From contig JAEWAE010000005.1 in assembly GCA_023391835.1 (NCBI GenBank), positions 1 through 64,000 of the forward strand: a DNA stretch of 64,000 nucleotides. Direction: 5' to 3'. Position 1 is the first letter of the stretch. The number at the start of each line of letters is the position of its first letter. The notes beneath the pieces are model-generated. The model was not told the DNA's origin, made no database searches, and saw only the letters and a list, made by a program, of their open reading frames with translations. The stretch comes from Bacillota bacterium (GTDB taxonomy: Bacteria > Bacillota > Clostridia > Oscillospirales > Ethanoligenentaceae). Made by a program: the position numbers and the translations under genes. Below, in pieces: positions 16,816-25,600 of the stretch.

Positions 16816-17745
16816 ATGTCGAAAAAAACGGCGCTGAAAATCGGCTTCGGGCTGATCCTGACGGCGGTGATCCTCTGGTACTCCATCCGTTCCCTGGGCG
16901 GTCTCCATGTGGAAAGACTCCACGGCATGCGCATCCGCTGGGGCTATGCCGTCCTTTCGGTGCTTATTTTCACTTACGCCAACTATATCCGGGCGCTGGC
17001 GTATACCCGGGGCATCGACCCCCTTATCGGGCGGCTGACGGCTTTCCGCATCGTGGGCATCGGCCACGCCGCCAACATGGTGCTGCCCATGCACGCGGGG
17101 GAAGGGCTGCGCATGCTGTTTTTCCCGCCCGAATACAGCGTGGTGCGCCGCACCGAGCTGCTTGCCGTGCCGGGTGCGGCGGATTTCGTGGCCATCATCC
17201 TGCTGTCGCTGTTTTCGGTGCCGTTCGCGGGTTTCACCGACCCCCGGCTGCTGCGGGCCCTGTGGATCATCACCGCCCTGTGCCTGCTGGCGGCGGCACT
17301 GGCCGGGCTGGCGGTGCGGCTGGTGCCCCGCCTGCGCCGCTATGTGCAGAAATACCGCGGCCCCGGCACAGTGAAGATGATGGGATGGGTGATGCTTTCA
17401 TGGGTGCTGATGCTCGCGTCCACCTGGGCCGGGCTGGCGGCCGCGGGTTTTCCGCTGCTGCGCGCGGCGCGCATGTCGCTGGCGATGTTCGCCGCCACCA
17501 ATATCATCAATTTTATTCCGGCCTCCCCCGGCGGGCTCGGGCTTTTTGAATACGGCACCATCCTCGGCCTGGGGCAGGTGGGCGTCGCCCGGGGCCCGGC
17601 CCTGATGGCGGCACTGCTGCTCCATGCCATCCAATATGTGGCGCTGCTGCCCATGGGGGCCGCGCTGTATGTTTCGGCGCTCCACGGCCGCTACGGCGAG
17701 GCGCTGCACCACGGCGCGCACAAGGCGACGGCGGCCCGACGTTAA
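16816..17745 (+). CDS. Lysylphosphatidylglycerol synthase-like transmembrane (flippase-like, UPF0104) protein
   Basis: A 309-residue polytopic membrane protein of the LPG synthase TM / UPF0104 family, with about eight hydrophobic helices. Family segments include HAANMVLPMHAGEGLRML (compare NxxxPxRAGE in relatives) and NFIPASPGGLGLFEYG. It lacks the cytoplasmic lysyltransferase domain of MprF, so it may be a lipid-flipping or transport subunit; its substrate is unknown. The start at 16816 is preceded by GGGGGCGGAG. It converges with and overlaps the next gene by four bases. Confidence 0.85.
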   Translation: MSKKTALKIGFGLILTAVILWYSIRSLGGLHVERLHGMRIRWGYAVLSVLIFTYANYIRALAYTRGIDPLIGRLTAFRIVGIGHAANMVLPMHAGEGLRMLFFPPEYSVVRRTELLAVPGAADFVAIILLSLFSVPFAGFTDPRLLRALWIITALCLLAAALAGLAVRLVPRLRRYVQKYRGPGTVKMMGWVMLSWVLMLASTWAGLAAAGFPLLRAARMSLAMFAATNIINFIPASPGGLGLFEYGTILGLGQVGVARGPALMAALLLHAIQYVALLPMGAALYVSALHGRYGEALHHGAHKATAARR

Positions 17746-18356
17746 GCGCCGCGCCGCCGGGCCGTCGGCCGGTGCGCCCGCCCCAGCCGCTCGGCAAACC
17801 ACGGCAGCACCCCGACGGCCGGCAGCAGCCCCGGCAACAGCGACAGCAGCCGGCTGCGGGTGTAAAAATAGACCGCTCCGGCCAGCAGCGTGACACAGCT
17901 GTCGCTGAGATAATAGGCGGCGGAGGCGGCGATGCGGTCGCGCCAGAAACCCTCCGGCAGCCGGCGGCGGGGCCGCCCGGGCAGCAGACCGCGGCTGATC
18001 AGCCGGTGGCGGAACATCCACCGGCGCACCCGGCTCACCGCCATGCCCGCCGCGCCCCAGCTGTGGAATATCGGCTCGAGCCACCACAGGGCATGGCCGA
18101 TGTGTGCCTGCAGCAGATAGACCGGCGCCCGCTCGCGCCCGCGCAGCAGTTTTGCGGCCGCCGCACGCAGCAGCATGCGGGTGCCTTTGACCGCCGCCAT
18201 GCCCACCACCACCGGTGCCACGGCGGGCAGGGAGGCGGCCCGGATCAGCCGGCTGATGAAGACCCCCGCCAGCAGCGGGTTGGCAAAGACCAGCAGCGAG
18301 GCCGCCGCCGACAGCGCCGTGCCCGCTGCCGCGCGCCGGCGCGCATTCGTGCGCAT
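17742..18356 (-). CDS. Hypothetical membrane protein, Arg/Ala-rich
   Basis: A 204-residue protein I do not recognise. Two or three hydrophobic helices are visible (about residues 12-35, 43-62 and 142-175), separated by strongly basic Arg-rich stretches such as RVRRWMFRHRLISR and GRPRRRLPEGFWRDR. It converges with the UPF0104 gene and shares four bases with it. No conserved domain or catalytic motif is evident. It could be a lineage-specific membrane protein. The very high GC of the reverse reading frame leaves some doubt that it is expressed. Confidence 0.5.
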   Translation of the reverse strand: MRTNARRRAAAGTALSAAASLLVFANPLLAGVFISRLIRAASLPAVAPVVVGMAAVKGTRMLLRAAAAKLLRGRERAPVYLLQAHIGHALWWLEPIFHSWGAAGMAVSRVRRWMFRHRLISRGLLPGRPRRRLPEGFWRDRIAASAAYYLSDSCVTLLAGAVYFYTRSRLLSLLPGLLPAVGVLPWFAERLGRAHRPTARRRGA

Positions 18357-18466
18357 TGCCGTCCCTCCTCCGCTTTCGGTTTTACCGATGTTAGTGTGGG
18401 CGGGGGCGGCCGTTTCATACAGACGGCCCGCGGTGCGAAATACGGGATTATCTCCGGCCCGGCCAC

Positions 18467-18496
18467 TTGAACCCGGGGGATTCCCTGTGGTATAAT
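18467..18496 (+). promoter_or_regulatory. Promoter of alaS
   Basis: TTGAAC (18467-18472) and a perfect TATAAT (18491-18496) are separated by 18 bases. The predicted leader of about 150 bases carries a 13-bp hairpin but no T-box motif. Confidence 0.75.
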
Positions 18497-18557
18497 AAAG
18501 CGGTATTTCTATGAAATGGATTGCTATGGATATGACACGGTATGTGCCGGATCCGGT

Positions 18558-18592
18558 CGGACGGGCCCGCCGCCCAAGCGCGGGCCCGTCCG
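18558..18592 (+). repeat. Perfect 13-bp hairpin in the alaS leader
   Basis: CGGACGGGCCCGC and its exact complement enclose a nine-base loop in the alaS 5' region. No T-tract follows, so it is not a standard terminator. It may be an RNA structure controlling alaS, or the operator of a DNA-binding protein. The role is unknown. Confidence 0.5.
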
Positions 18593-18656
18593 TGCGTGCG
18601 CGGGGACGTGGGTACGCGCGGCGCGGCCGTCAAAAATAACGGGGGGCTTTTCGTCA

Positions 18657-21284
18657 ATGGAATGGACAGGTCTGAATGAACTGCGGGAAAAATATCTCGC
18701 CTTTTTCGAGAGCAAGGGCCATCTGCGGCTGCCAAGTTTCCCGCTAGTGCCGCAGGGGGACAACAGCCTGCTGCTGATAAACTCCGGCATGGCTCCGATG
18801 AAAAAATACTTTCTGGGCCAGGTCACGCCCCCGCGCAAGCGGGTGACCACCTGCCAGAAATGCATCCGCACACCGGATATCGAGCGCGTAGGCAAAACCG
18901 CCCGGCACGGCACCTATTTCGAAATGCTGGGCAACTTCTCCTTCGGCGACTATTTCAAACACGAAGCCACCGCCTGGGGCTGGGAATTCATCACGCAGGT
19001 GCTCCATCTGCCCACAGACCGCGTCTGGGTCTCCATTTATCAGGATGATGACGAGGCTTTCGACATCTGGACCAAAGAAGTGGGCGTGCGGCCCGACCGC
19101 ATCGTCCGTCTGGGTCGGGAAGACAACTTCTGGGAGCACGGCTCCGGCCCCTGCGGCCCCTGCTCCGAGCTTTATTTCGACCGCGGCGAAAAATACGGCT
19201 GCGGCAAGCCCACCTGCGGCGTGGGCTGCGACTGCGACCGGTATGTGGAATTCTGGAATATTGTCTTTTCGCAGTATGACAGCGACGGCAAGGGGCATTA
19301 TACCCCCATGGCGAAGCCAAACATCGACACCGGCATGGGGCTGGAACGCCTCGCCTGCATCATGCAGGAGGTGGGCAATCTCTTTGAGGTCGACACCGTG
19401 CGCAACATCATGAATCGCTGCGGCGAGATCGCCGGCGTGAAATACGGCGCGGACGAAAAAACCGACGTGTCCCTGCGGGTCATCACCGACCATATCCGCA
19501 GCACCGTCTTTATGGTGGGTGACGGCATCCTGCCTTCCAACGAGGGGCGGGGCTATGTGCTGCGCCGGCTGCTGCGCCGCGCGGCCCGTCACGGCCGGCT
19601 TCTCGGCATCAAAGGCAGCTTCCTGGCCGGCCTGGCCGATCAGGTCATCGACGAAAATAAGTCCGCCTACCCGGAACTCGACGGCAAGCGCGGCTATATC
19701 CGCCACGTCATCGCCATGGAAGAGGAGCGCTTCGCTTCCACCATCGACCAGGGGCTCTCGATGCTTTCCACGATGACCGATACGCTCAAGACCTCCGGTC
19801 AGAAAAAGCTTGCGGGCGCCGATGCTTTCCGGCTGTACGACACCTTCGGATTCCCGCTCGATCTGACCCGTGACGTGCTCGAGGAGCAGGGCCTGTCGGT
19901 GGACGAGGAGGATTTCCGCACCCACATGAAGCAGCAGCGCGACCGGGCCCGCGCGGCCCGCGCGGCCAGCGAAAACGACGCCTGGGCCGAGGCGCTGGAT
20001 ACCGATACCCCCGAAACACAGTTCGAAGGCTACCAGACATATGAGTGCGCCGCCTCGGTGGCCGCCATCCTGGAGGAAAACGAGCGGGCCGGCATGGCTT
20101 CCGCCGGGCAGAAGGCCGCCGTCATCCTCGACCGCACGCCGTTTTATGCCGAGAGCGGCGGCCAGGTGGGCGATACCGGCGTGCTCACCACCGCGACTGC
20201 CGTGATGCGCGTCACCGACTGCCGCAAATCCCCCACGGGCCGTTTCCTGCACATCGGCGAGGTGATTTCCGGCACCATCGCCGTGGGTGACAAAGTGACC
20301 GCCAAAGTGGACGTGGTGCGCCGCCAGTCGATCATGCGCAACCACAGCTCCGCCCATCTGCTGCAGGCCGCGCTGCGCAAGGTGCTCGGCGACCACGTGC
20401 ATCAGGCCGGCCAGTTGGTAGACGGCGAGCGCGTGCGCTTCGACTTTACCCACTTTGCCGCCCTCACGCCCGACGAGATGGAAAAGGTGGAGCAGGAGGT
20501 CAACCGCGCCGTCTTTGCTGCCGCGCCGGTGGTCACGCAGGTCATGTCGGCCGAGGAGGCCCGCAAAACCGGCGCTATGGCGCTTTTCGGCGAAAAATAC
20601 GGCAGCATGGTGCGCGTGGTGACCATGGGCGATTTTTCCGCCGAATTCTGCGGCGGCACCCATGTGAAAAACACCGCCGACATCGGCCTTTTCCACATCG
20701 TGTCGGAGTCTTCCGTGGCGGCGGGCGTGCGGCGCATCGAGGGCGCGACGGGGGCGAATATCCTCACGCTGCTGCATCAGCAGGAGGGGGAGATCCGTGA
20801 GACGGCCGAAACGCTCAAGGCCGGCATCGCCGATCTGCCCCAGCGGGCGGCCCAACTCACCGCTCAGCTCCATGAAAAAGAGCGGGAAATCGAGACCCTC
20901 AATACCCGCATCGCCGGGCTGCAGATGGATGCGCTCAAGACCGGCGCCAAGACGGTCAACGGTCTGACGCTGGTGTGCGCCTCCCTCAAGGGCGTCACGC
21001 CCGACGCGCTGCGTCTGATCACCGACCGCATCCGCGAGGGCAATCCCGCGTCGGTGGCCGTGCTGGCGGGCGTGTCAGAGGGCAAAATTCACTTTGCCGC
21101 CGCGTGCGGCAAAGACGCTGTCAAGCGCGGAGCCCACGCGGGTAATATTTTGCGCACGGTGGCCAAGATCACGGGCGGCGGCGGCGGCGGCCGGCCGGAC
21201 AGCGCCACTGCCGGCGGACGCGACATTTCAAAGCTCCCGGAGGCGCTCGCCGCTGTGGAGCCATTGCTCGCACAACTGAAATAA
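18657..21284 (+). CDS. alaS: Alanine--tRNA ligase
   Basis: An 875-residue class II synthetase charging tRNA-Ala. The catalytic domain begins LNELREKYLAFFESKGH and includes NSGMAPMKKYF and GRGYVLRRLLRRAARHGRLLG. The editing domain shows the zinc-site motifs HSSAHLLQAAL and FCGGTHVKNT. The C-terminal DHHA1 part ends in the glycine-rich KITGGGGGGRPDSATAGG segment. Length and domain order are standard. The start at 18657 lies after GGGGGG. It heads a plus-strand housekeeping block through rnmV. Confidence 0.97.
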   Translation: MEWTGLNELREKYLAFFESKGHLRLPSFPLVPQGDNSLLLINSGMAPMKKYFLGQVTPPRKRVTTCQKCIRTPDIERVGKTARHGTYFEMLGNFSFGDYFKHEATAWGWEFITQVLHLPTDRVWVSIYQDDDEAFDIWTKEVGVRPDRIVRLGREDNFWEHGSGPCGPCSELYFDRGEKYGCGKPTCGVGCDCDRYVEFWNIVFSQYDSDGKGHYTPMAKPNIDTGMGLERLACIMQEVGNLFEVDTVRNIMNRCGEIAGVKYGADEKTDVSLRVITDHIRSTVFMVGDGILPSNEGRGYVLRRLLRRAARHGRLLGIKGSFLAGLADQVIDENKSAYPELDGKRGYIRHVIAMEEERFASTIDQGLSMLSTMTDTLKTSGQKKLAGADAFRLYDTFGFPLDLTRDVLEEQGLSVDEEDFRTHMKQQRDRARAARAASENDAWAEALDTDTPETQFEGYQTYECAASVAAILEENERAGMASAGQKAAVILDRTPFYAESGGQVGDTGVLTTATAVMRVTDCRKSPTGRFLHIGEVISGTIAVGDKVTAKVDVVRRQSIMRNHSSAHLLQAALRKVLGDHVHQAGQLVDGERVRFDFTHFAALTPDEMEKVEQEVNRAVFAAAPVVTQVMSAEEARKTGAMALFGEKYGSMVRVVTMGDFSAEFCGGTHVKNTADIGLFHIVSESSVAAGVRRIEGATGANILTLLHQQEGEIRETAETLKAGIADLPQRAAQLTAQLHEKEREIETLNTRIAGLQMDALKTGAKTVNGLTLVCASLKGVTPDALRLITDRIREGNPASVAVLAGVSEGKIHFAAACGKDAVKRGAHAGNILRTVAKITGGGGGGRPDSATAGGRDISKLPEALAAVEPLLAQLK

Positions 21285-21324
21285 CACGCCGGCTCCGGCC
21301 GGCACGGCGAAGGGAGGGATACGG

Positions 21325-21663
21325 ATGGACTGCCTTTTCTGCAAAATCGGGGCGGGGGAGATCCCGTCGAAGACCCTTTACGAGGATGACTTGGTGCGCG
21401 CTTTTTACGACATCGAACCCCAGGCGCCGGTGCATTTTCTGGTCATCCCCAAGATGCATATTCAGTCGATCACTGACGTGACGGCGGAAAACAGCGCGGT
21501 GATCGCGCACATTTACGAAGTCATCGCCAAGCTGGCCAAGCAGCTGCATATGGAAAAGGGCTACCGGGTCGTGACCAACGTCGGCGAGGACGCCGGCCAG
21601 TCGGTGCCGCATATCCATTTTCATGTGCTGTCGGGCCGGCTGCTTGCCTGGCCTCCGGGCTGA
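21325..21663 (+). CDS. HIT family nucleotide hydrolase (HINT-like)
   Basis: A 112-residue histidine-triad protein. The triad HIHFHV is at residues 97-102, preceded by NVGEDAGQSVP, and the N-terminus CLFCKIGAGEIPSKTLYEDD is typical of bacterial HINT enzymes that hydrolyse AMP-linked phosphoramidates. It follows alaS by 40 bases and precedes the phosphoribosyltransferase by 37. Synthetase-generated aminoacyl-AMP is a known HINT substrate, which makes the pairing with alaS sensible but is not proof. Confidence 0.93.
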   Translation: MDCLFCKIGAGEIPSKTLYEDDLVRAFYDIEPQAPVHFLVIPKMHIQSITDVTAENSAVIAHIYEVIAKLAKQLHMEKGYRVVTNVGEDAGQSVPHIHFHVLSGRLLAWPPG

Positions 21664-21700
21664 CCGCCCGGCAGGCAACATAATATGGGAGGAAATCGCA

Positions 21701-22243
21701 TTGAAGACCTATACCCTGCAGGTGGCGGGCCTGACGCGGGAACTGCCGCTTTGCGCGCTTAACGATAAACTCGACATCGCCGCTTTCATCATGTTCGGCG
21801 ACGTGGAACTGACCCGGCGCTGTGCCGAGGAACTCATCAAGCTCGTGCCCGCGCACGACGTGCTCATCACGGCGGAGGCCAAGGGCATCCCGCTGGCCTA
21901 TGAGATGGCGCGGCAAATGGGCGTCAACCGCTATCTCGTGGCACGCAAAAGCCCCAAGCTCTATATGAAAAACCCGATGAACGTCACGGTGAAATCCATC
22001 ACCACCGCCGCCACCCAGCGGCTGTATATCGACGAGGAAGACGCGAAATTCATGAAGGGCCGCCGCGTCCTTATCGTGGACGACGTCATCAGCACCGGCG
22101 AATCGGTGGAGGCAGTGGAAGCTTTGATCGAAAAAGCCGGTGGCACGGTGGCCGGGCGGATGGCCGTACTGGCCGAGGGGGATGCCGCCGCACGCAAGGA
22201 TATCATCTATCTGGCACCCCTGCCGCTGTTCCCCAAGAAGTGA
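21701..22243 (+). CDS. Phosphoribosyltransferase, adenine phosphoribosyltransferase-like
   Basis: A 180-residue type I phosphoribosyltransferase. The PRPP-binding loop is RVLIVDDVISTGES (about residues 122-135), and ITAEAKGIPLAYEMAR is the usual upstream segment. Members near apt salvage adenine to AMP; a regulatory relative cannot be excluded. The start is TTG at 21701, with GGGAGG eight bases before it. No closer ATG is in frame. It follows the HIT gene in the same operon. Confidence 0.85.
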   Translation: MKTYTLQVAGLTRELPLCALNDKLDIAAFIMFGDVELTRRCAEELIKLVPAHDVLITAEAKGIPLAYEMARQMGVNRYLVARKSPKLYMKNPMNVTVKSITTAATQRLYIDEEDAKFMKGRRVLIVDDVISTGESVEAVEALIEKAGGTVAGRMAVLAEGDAAARKDIIYLAPLPLFPKK

Positions 22244-22328
22244 TTTTTCGGCTGTCTCGATTCCCGGACGATCTGCCCGGGAATTTCATTATCTCTCTCC
22301 CCGCGCCTTTTCCGGAAGGGGACACGCC

Positions 22329-22754
22329 ATGAAACGTCCGTTTGCGGTGATCGGTTTTTCCGTGATACTCTGCCTGACGGCCGCCTCTTATTGGAACGCG
22401 GCCGTCGCGGGTGTCATGGCGCTTTTTTTGGCCGCCTGCGCCGCGGCGGCTTTGCCGCTGCTGCACGGCAAGACCCGCCTGGCGGCAGTGGTGGCGCTTG
22501 CCGCCGGTGCGGCGGCGCTGGGGGCTTATGCCGGGGTGATGCACTGGCGGGTGGAACCGTTGGAACGCTTCGACGGCCGCACGGTGGAACTTTCCGGCAC
22601 GGTGACCGATCTGCCGACCAGGTCAGGGGATTCCACCGTCTGCATCCTGCGGGTCGCCGCCGCCGACGGCAGCACCCGCACGGCATTGCATGGGGCGAAA
22701 ATCCGGCTGACCCTCAGCGGCAGCGCGGATGCTTTCGACACCGTGACCGTGTAG
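22329..22754 (+). pseudogene. comEC: comEC 5' fragment, ended by an in-frame TAG
   Basis: A 141-residue N-terminal part of ComEC, the DNA-uptake channel of competence. It carries two hydrophobic helices and the start of the OB-like DUF4131 domain (ERFDGRTVELSGTVTDLPTR). The frame stops at TAG (22752-22754) after DTVTV. The same frame continues at once with AKLAVPTSGGGFDSRRYYR, which is the normal next part of DUF4131. A single CAG-to-TAG transition would explain this. A sequencing error, a real nonsense mutation or readthrough are the options. Confidence 0.75.
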
Positions 22755-22766
22755 GCGAAACTTGCC

Positions 22767-24566
22767 GTGCCGACGAGCGGGGGCGGCTTTGACAGCCGCC
22801 GCTATTACCGTTCCAAGGGCATCTATCTCACCGCCAAAGCCTCCGGTACTCCGACGGTGCAGGCACCGGCCCGCCGGCCGCTTTATGCCTACGCCGTCGC
22901 CATCCGGCAGTATGTGTCGGGCGTGATGGCACGCGTTGTGACCGGGCAGTGGGGCGCCCTCGCGGCCGGTATCCTGATCGGGGACGTGTCGCAGCTTTCC
23001 GCCCGGGTGAAAAGTGATTTCACCGCCACGGGCATTTCCCACTTGCTGGCGGTTTCGGGCACGCAGACGTCGCTGATCATGCAGGTGCTGCTGATGGGGT
23101 TGGGCGCGCTGCGCATCCGGCGCCGGCCCGCGGCGGCCGTCACGGCGGGCGCCATCGTCGGGTTTCTGGCGGTGACGGGCTTTTCCCCGTCGGTCATGCG
23201 GGCGGGGGTCATGTCGCTGGTCTATCTGGCCGGGCTGCTGATCGGGCGGGAGGCGGACGCCCTCAATTCGCTGGGCTTCGCCGTGCTGGCCCTGTGCGCG
23301 GTCAATCCCTTCGCCGCTTCCGACGTGGGGCTCCAGCTATCGGCTGCGGCCACGCTCGGGATGATCACACTGTCATCCCCCATGGCGGCACGGGTGAAAC
23401 GGGCGCTCACGCCGCTGCCCGCCGTGCCGCGCCGGCTGCTGGCGCCCTTTGCGGGGGTGCTGTGCGAGACCGCGGGCGCGAGCCTGCTGACCTTCCCGGT
23501 CATCCTGCTGGTGTTTCGCCGGCTTGCGCTGGTCACACCGCTTTCCAATTTGCTGGAGGTGCCGGCGGCCACACTCGTCACGCTGGCCGCGGCTCTCGCC
23601 GCCCTGATCGCGCCGGTGCCGTTCCTGGGGTTCCTGCTCACGGCGCTTGGCATGTTTCTGCGCATTCTCACGGCGGGCATGATGGCCTGGGCCCACCTGC
23701 TGGCCGGCATCCCGTTTGCGACGGTTTCCACCGCTTACGGCTTTGTGGGCATCCTGTTTGGCTTCATGGTGTTGGCCGCGGCGGCGACGTGGCTGTGCCG
23801 CGGGCGGGGCGGCGACTGGCGGGTGCTCACCGTGTGCGTCGCGCTGGCGGCCGCGGTGGGGGTGCTCAGCCATCTGGCCGCCGCCGACGGTGTGCTGACG
23901 CTGGCGGCTGTGCCGGTGACGGCCGGCAGCAGCGCTGTGCTGGTGCGGCAGGGCCGGGCGGTGGTCTTTGAGTTATATGGCTCCGGTGCCGATTACGCGG
24001 TGGAACAGTATCTCAAAGCCCGGAATGTGCAGCACATCGACGCGCTGATCCTGCCCGGTTATGATAAAAACCGGGTGGAGCGGGCCAACGGCCTGATGGA
24101 TGATATGCCCATCGGCCGGGTATTCGTGCCCGGGGCCTACACGAGTGAAGAGAATCGGCGCACCACCGCCGTGGCGTCGCCCACCGAAATCGACTGGCAG
24201 GGGGTGCGCATCACGCTGCTGCCGGGTGAGCAGGGCAAATTCCTGCTGGCCCGTGCGGTTTACGGCAGCAGTACGGCGCTGCTGCTGGGGCACACCGCCG
24301 ACGATGCGGCGGGTTATGGCACCGCTTCGGCTCTCAAATCCGAAGTGCTTTTCTGGGGCGGGCCGCTGGGTGAGCCGCTGGCACAGGCCGTGTCGCCGAC
24401 GCTTGTGCTGCGCTCTGCGGCGGCGCAGGATGCGGGCGGGCTGACAAAGCTCGTCGGCCTTTCCAGCCGTATCGGTGTGCCGGCGCGGGACGGTGTGTCG
24501 GAGGTGCTGACACGGGGCAACGGCCGGTATCTTTGGGAATCGGACGGCTCGGGAGGGCTATCATGA
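22767..24566 (+). CDS. comEC: ComEC/Rec2 competence protein, main part downstream of the nonsense codon
   Basis: About 600 residues continuing the comEC frame after the TAG. The competence membrane domain is clear (ARVKSDFTATGISHLLAVSG, then SVMRAGVMSLVYLAGLLIGRE and the LGFAVLALCAVNPFAASDVGLQLS region across several entries of hydrophobic helices). The C-terminal beta-lactamase-like domain is present but its HxHxDH metal motif is replaced (LILPGYDKNRVERANG). The first usable start is GTG at 22767 with no good ribosome site, so independent translation is doubtful. It overlaps holA by four bases (ATGA). DNA uptake may be lost in this strain. Confidence 0.8.
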   Translation: MPTSGGGFDSRRYYRSKGIYLTAKASGTPTVQAPARRPLYAYAVAIRQYVSGVMARVVTGQWGALAAGILIGDVSQLSARVKSDFTATGISHLLAVSGTQTSLIMQVLLMGLGALRIRRRPAAAVTAGAIVGFLAVTGFSPSVMRAGVMSLVYLAGLLIGREADALNSLGFAVLALCAVNPFAASDVGLQLSAAATLGMITLSSPMAARVKRALTPLPAVPRRLLAPFAGVLCETAGASLLTFPVILLVFRRLALVTPLSNLLEVPAATLVTLAAALAALIAPVPFLGFLLTALGMFLRILTAGMMAWAHLLAGIPFATVSTAYGFVGILFGFMVLAAAATWLCRGRGGDWRVLTVCVALAAAVGVLSHLAAADGVLTLAAVPVTAGSSAVLVRQGRAVVFELYGSGADYAVEQYLKARNVQHIDALILPGYDKNRVERANGLMDDMPIGRVFVPGAYTSEENRRTTAVASPTEIDWQGVRITLLPGEQGKFLLARAVYGSSTALLLGHTADDAAGYGTASALKSEVLFWGGPLGEPLAQAVSPTLVLRSAAAQDAGGLTKLVGLSSRIGVPARDGVSEVLTRGNGRYLWESDGSGGLS

Positions 24567-25600
24567 GTCTGGATGTGTTGAAAAAACAGTTGGCTTCCGG
24601 TCAGTTGGCGAGGCTTTACCTGCTCTACGGAGATGAGGGATGGCTCAAGACCCATTACTGCAGCCGCATCGCCAAAGCCGCCGTCGACGGTATGGAAAGT
24701 TTCAATTTTCACCGCTTCGACGGGGAGGTCGACCTGGGCCGCCTGACCGCGGCGCTGGATAATCTGCCCATGATGAGCCGGCGCAAATGCATCGTTCTGC
24801 GGGATGTGGACCCGGACGCCTTCAAGGCCGACCAGTGGAAGGAATTCCAGACCATCTGCCGGAATATCCCGGAGGATGCGGTGGTGGTCCTCCATTACGA
24901 CGCCGTGGCCTACAGTAAAAAGAGCAGCCGCTGGCGCACGCTGATAAGCCTTGCGGGCAAGACGGGGCTTGCGGTGGAAATCGGCCGCCAGAGCGCGGCC
25001 GCGCTGAGCCGCTGGCTCCAAAAGGGTGCCGAGACGCAGGGGTGCTTCCTGTCGCCGGAAAATGCCGAGTATATCGTCGAGTGCTGCGGCGACGACATGA
25101 ATACGCTCACCCGGGAGCTGGATAAATTCTGCGCCCGTGTCGGCTCGGGGGAAATCCGGCGCGGCATCATCGACGCGCTGGCCGTGCGTTCGGTGGAAAC
25201 GTCGGTTTACGACCTGGCCCGGTCGGTGACGGCGGGCAATCTGGAACGGGCGCTTGCGGTCATCGCGGAGCTTTACGCGCAGAAGGCCGACCCCATATTT
25301 CTGCTGTCGACGCTTTCCGGCGCCGTATGCGATCTGTTCCGTGCCCGGGCGGCGCGGCTTTCCGGCGCGCGGGAGCGGGATATCATGGAGGCGTTCCATG
25401 TGCCGCCCAACCGCGGCTTCACCGTGCGCAATGCCATGCGCGACGCGGCGGATATCCCCATCGCCGTGCTGCGGGAGGATCTTTCGCTGCTTCTCGCGGC
25501 CGACCAGCGGCTCAAATCCTCCGGCGGCGACGGCCGGGTGGTGCTGGAACGACTGGTGGTCGAAATGACCCGGGCCGGGAAAGCGGGGCGCCGCGCATGA
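24563..25600 (+). CDS. holA: DNA polymerase III subunit delta
   Basis: A 345-residue clamp-loader subunit that opens the beta sliding clamp. It has the HolA layout: YLLYGDEGWLKTHY near the N-terminus, a central AAA-like region with ALDNLPMMSRRKCIVLRD, and a helical C-terminal domain with LARSVTAGNLERALAVIAEL. The start at 24563 has GGGAGGG nine bases upstream and overlaps the comEC stop. Its own stop overlaps the RNase M5-like gene by four bases, so expression is coupled. Confidence 0.93.
   Translation: MSLDVLKKQLASGQLARLYLLYGDEGWLKTHYCSRIAKAAVDGMESFNFHRFDGEVDLGRLTAALDNLPMMSRRKCIVLRDVDPDAFKADQWKEFQTICRNIPEDAVVVLHYDAVAYSKKSSRWRTLISLAGKTGLAVEIGRQSAAALSRWLQKGAETQGCFLSPENAEYIVECCGDDMNTLTRELDKFCARVGSGEIRRGIIDALAVRSVETSVYDLARSVTAGNLERALAVIAELYAQKADPIFLLSTLSGAVCDLFRARAARLSGARERDIMEAFHVPPNRGFTVRNAMRDAADIPIAVLREDLSLLLAADQRLKSSGGDGRVVLERLVVEMTRAGKAGRRA

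Noticed and set aside
18516..18656. Upstream extension of the alaS frame
   Set aside because: It would start before the ribosome site and run through the hairpin; AlaS proteins begin near the chosen Met.
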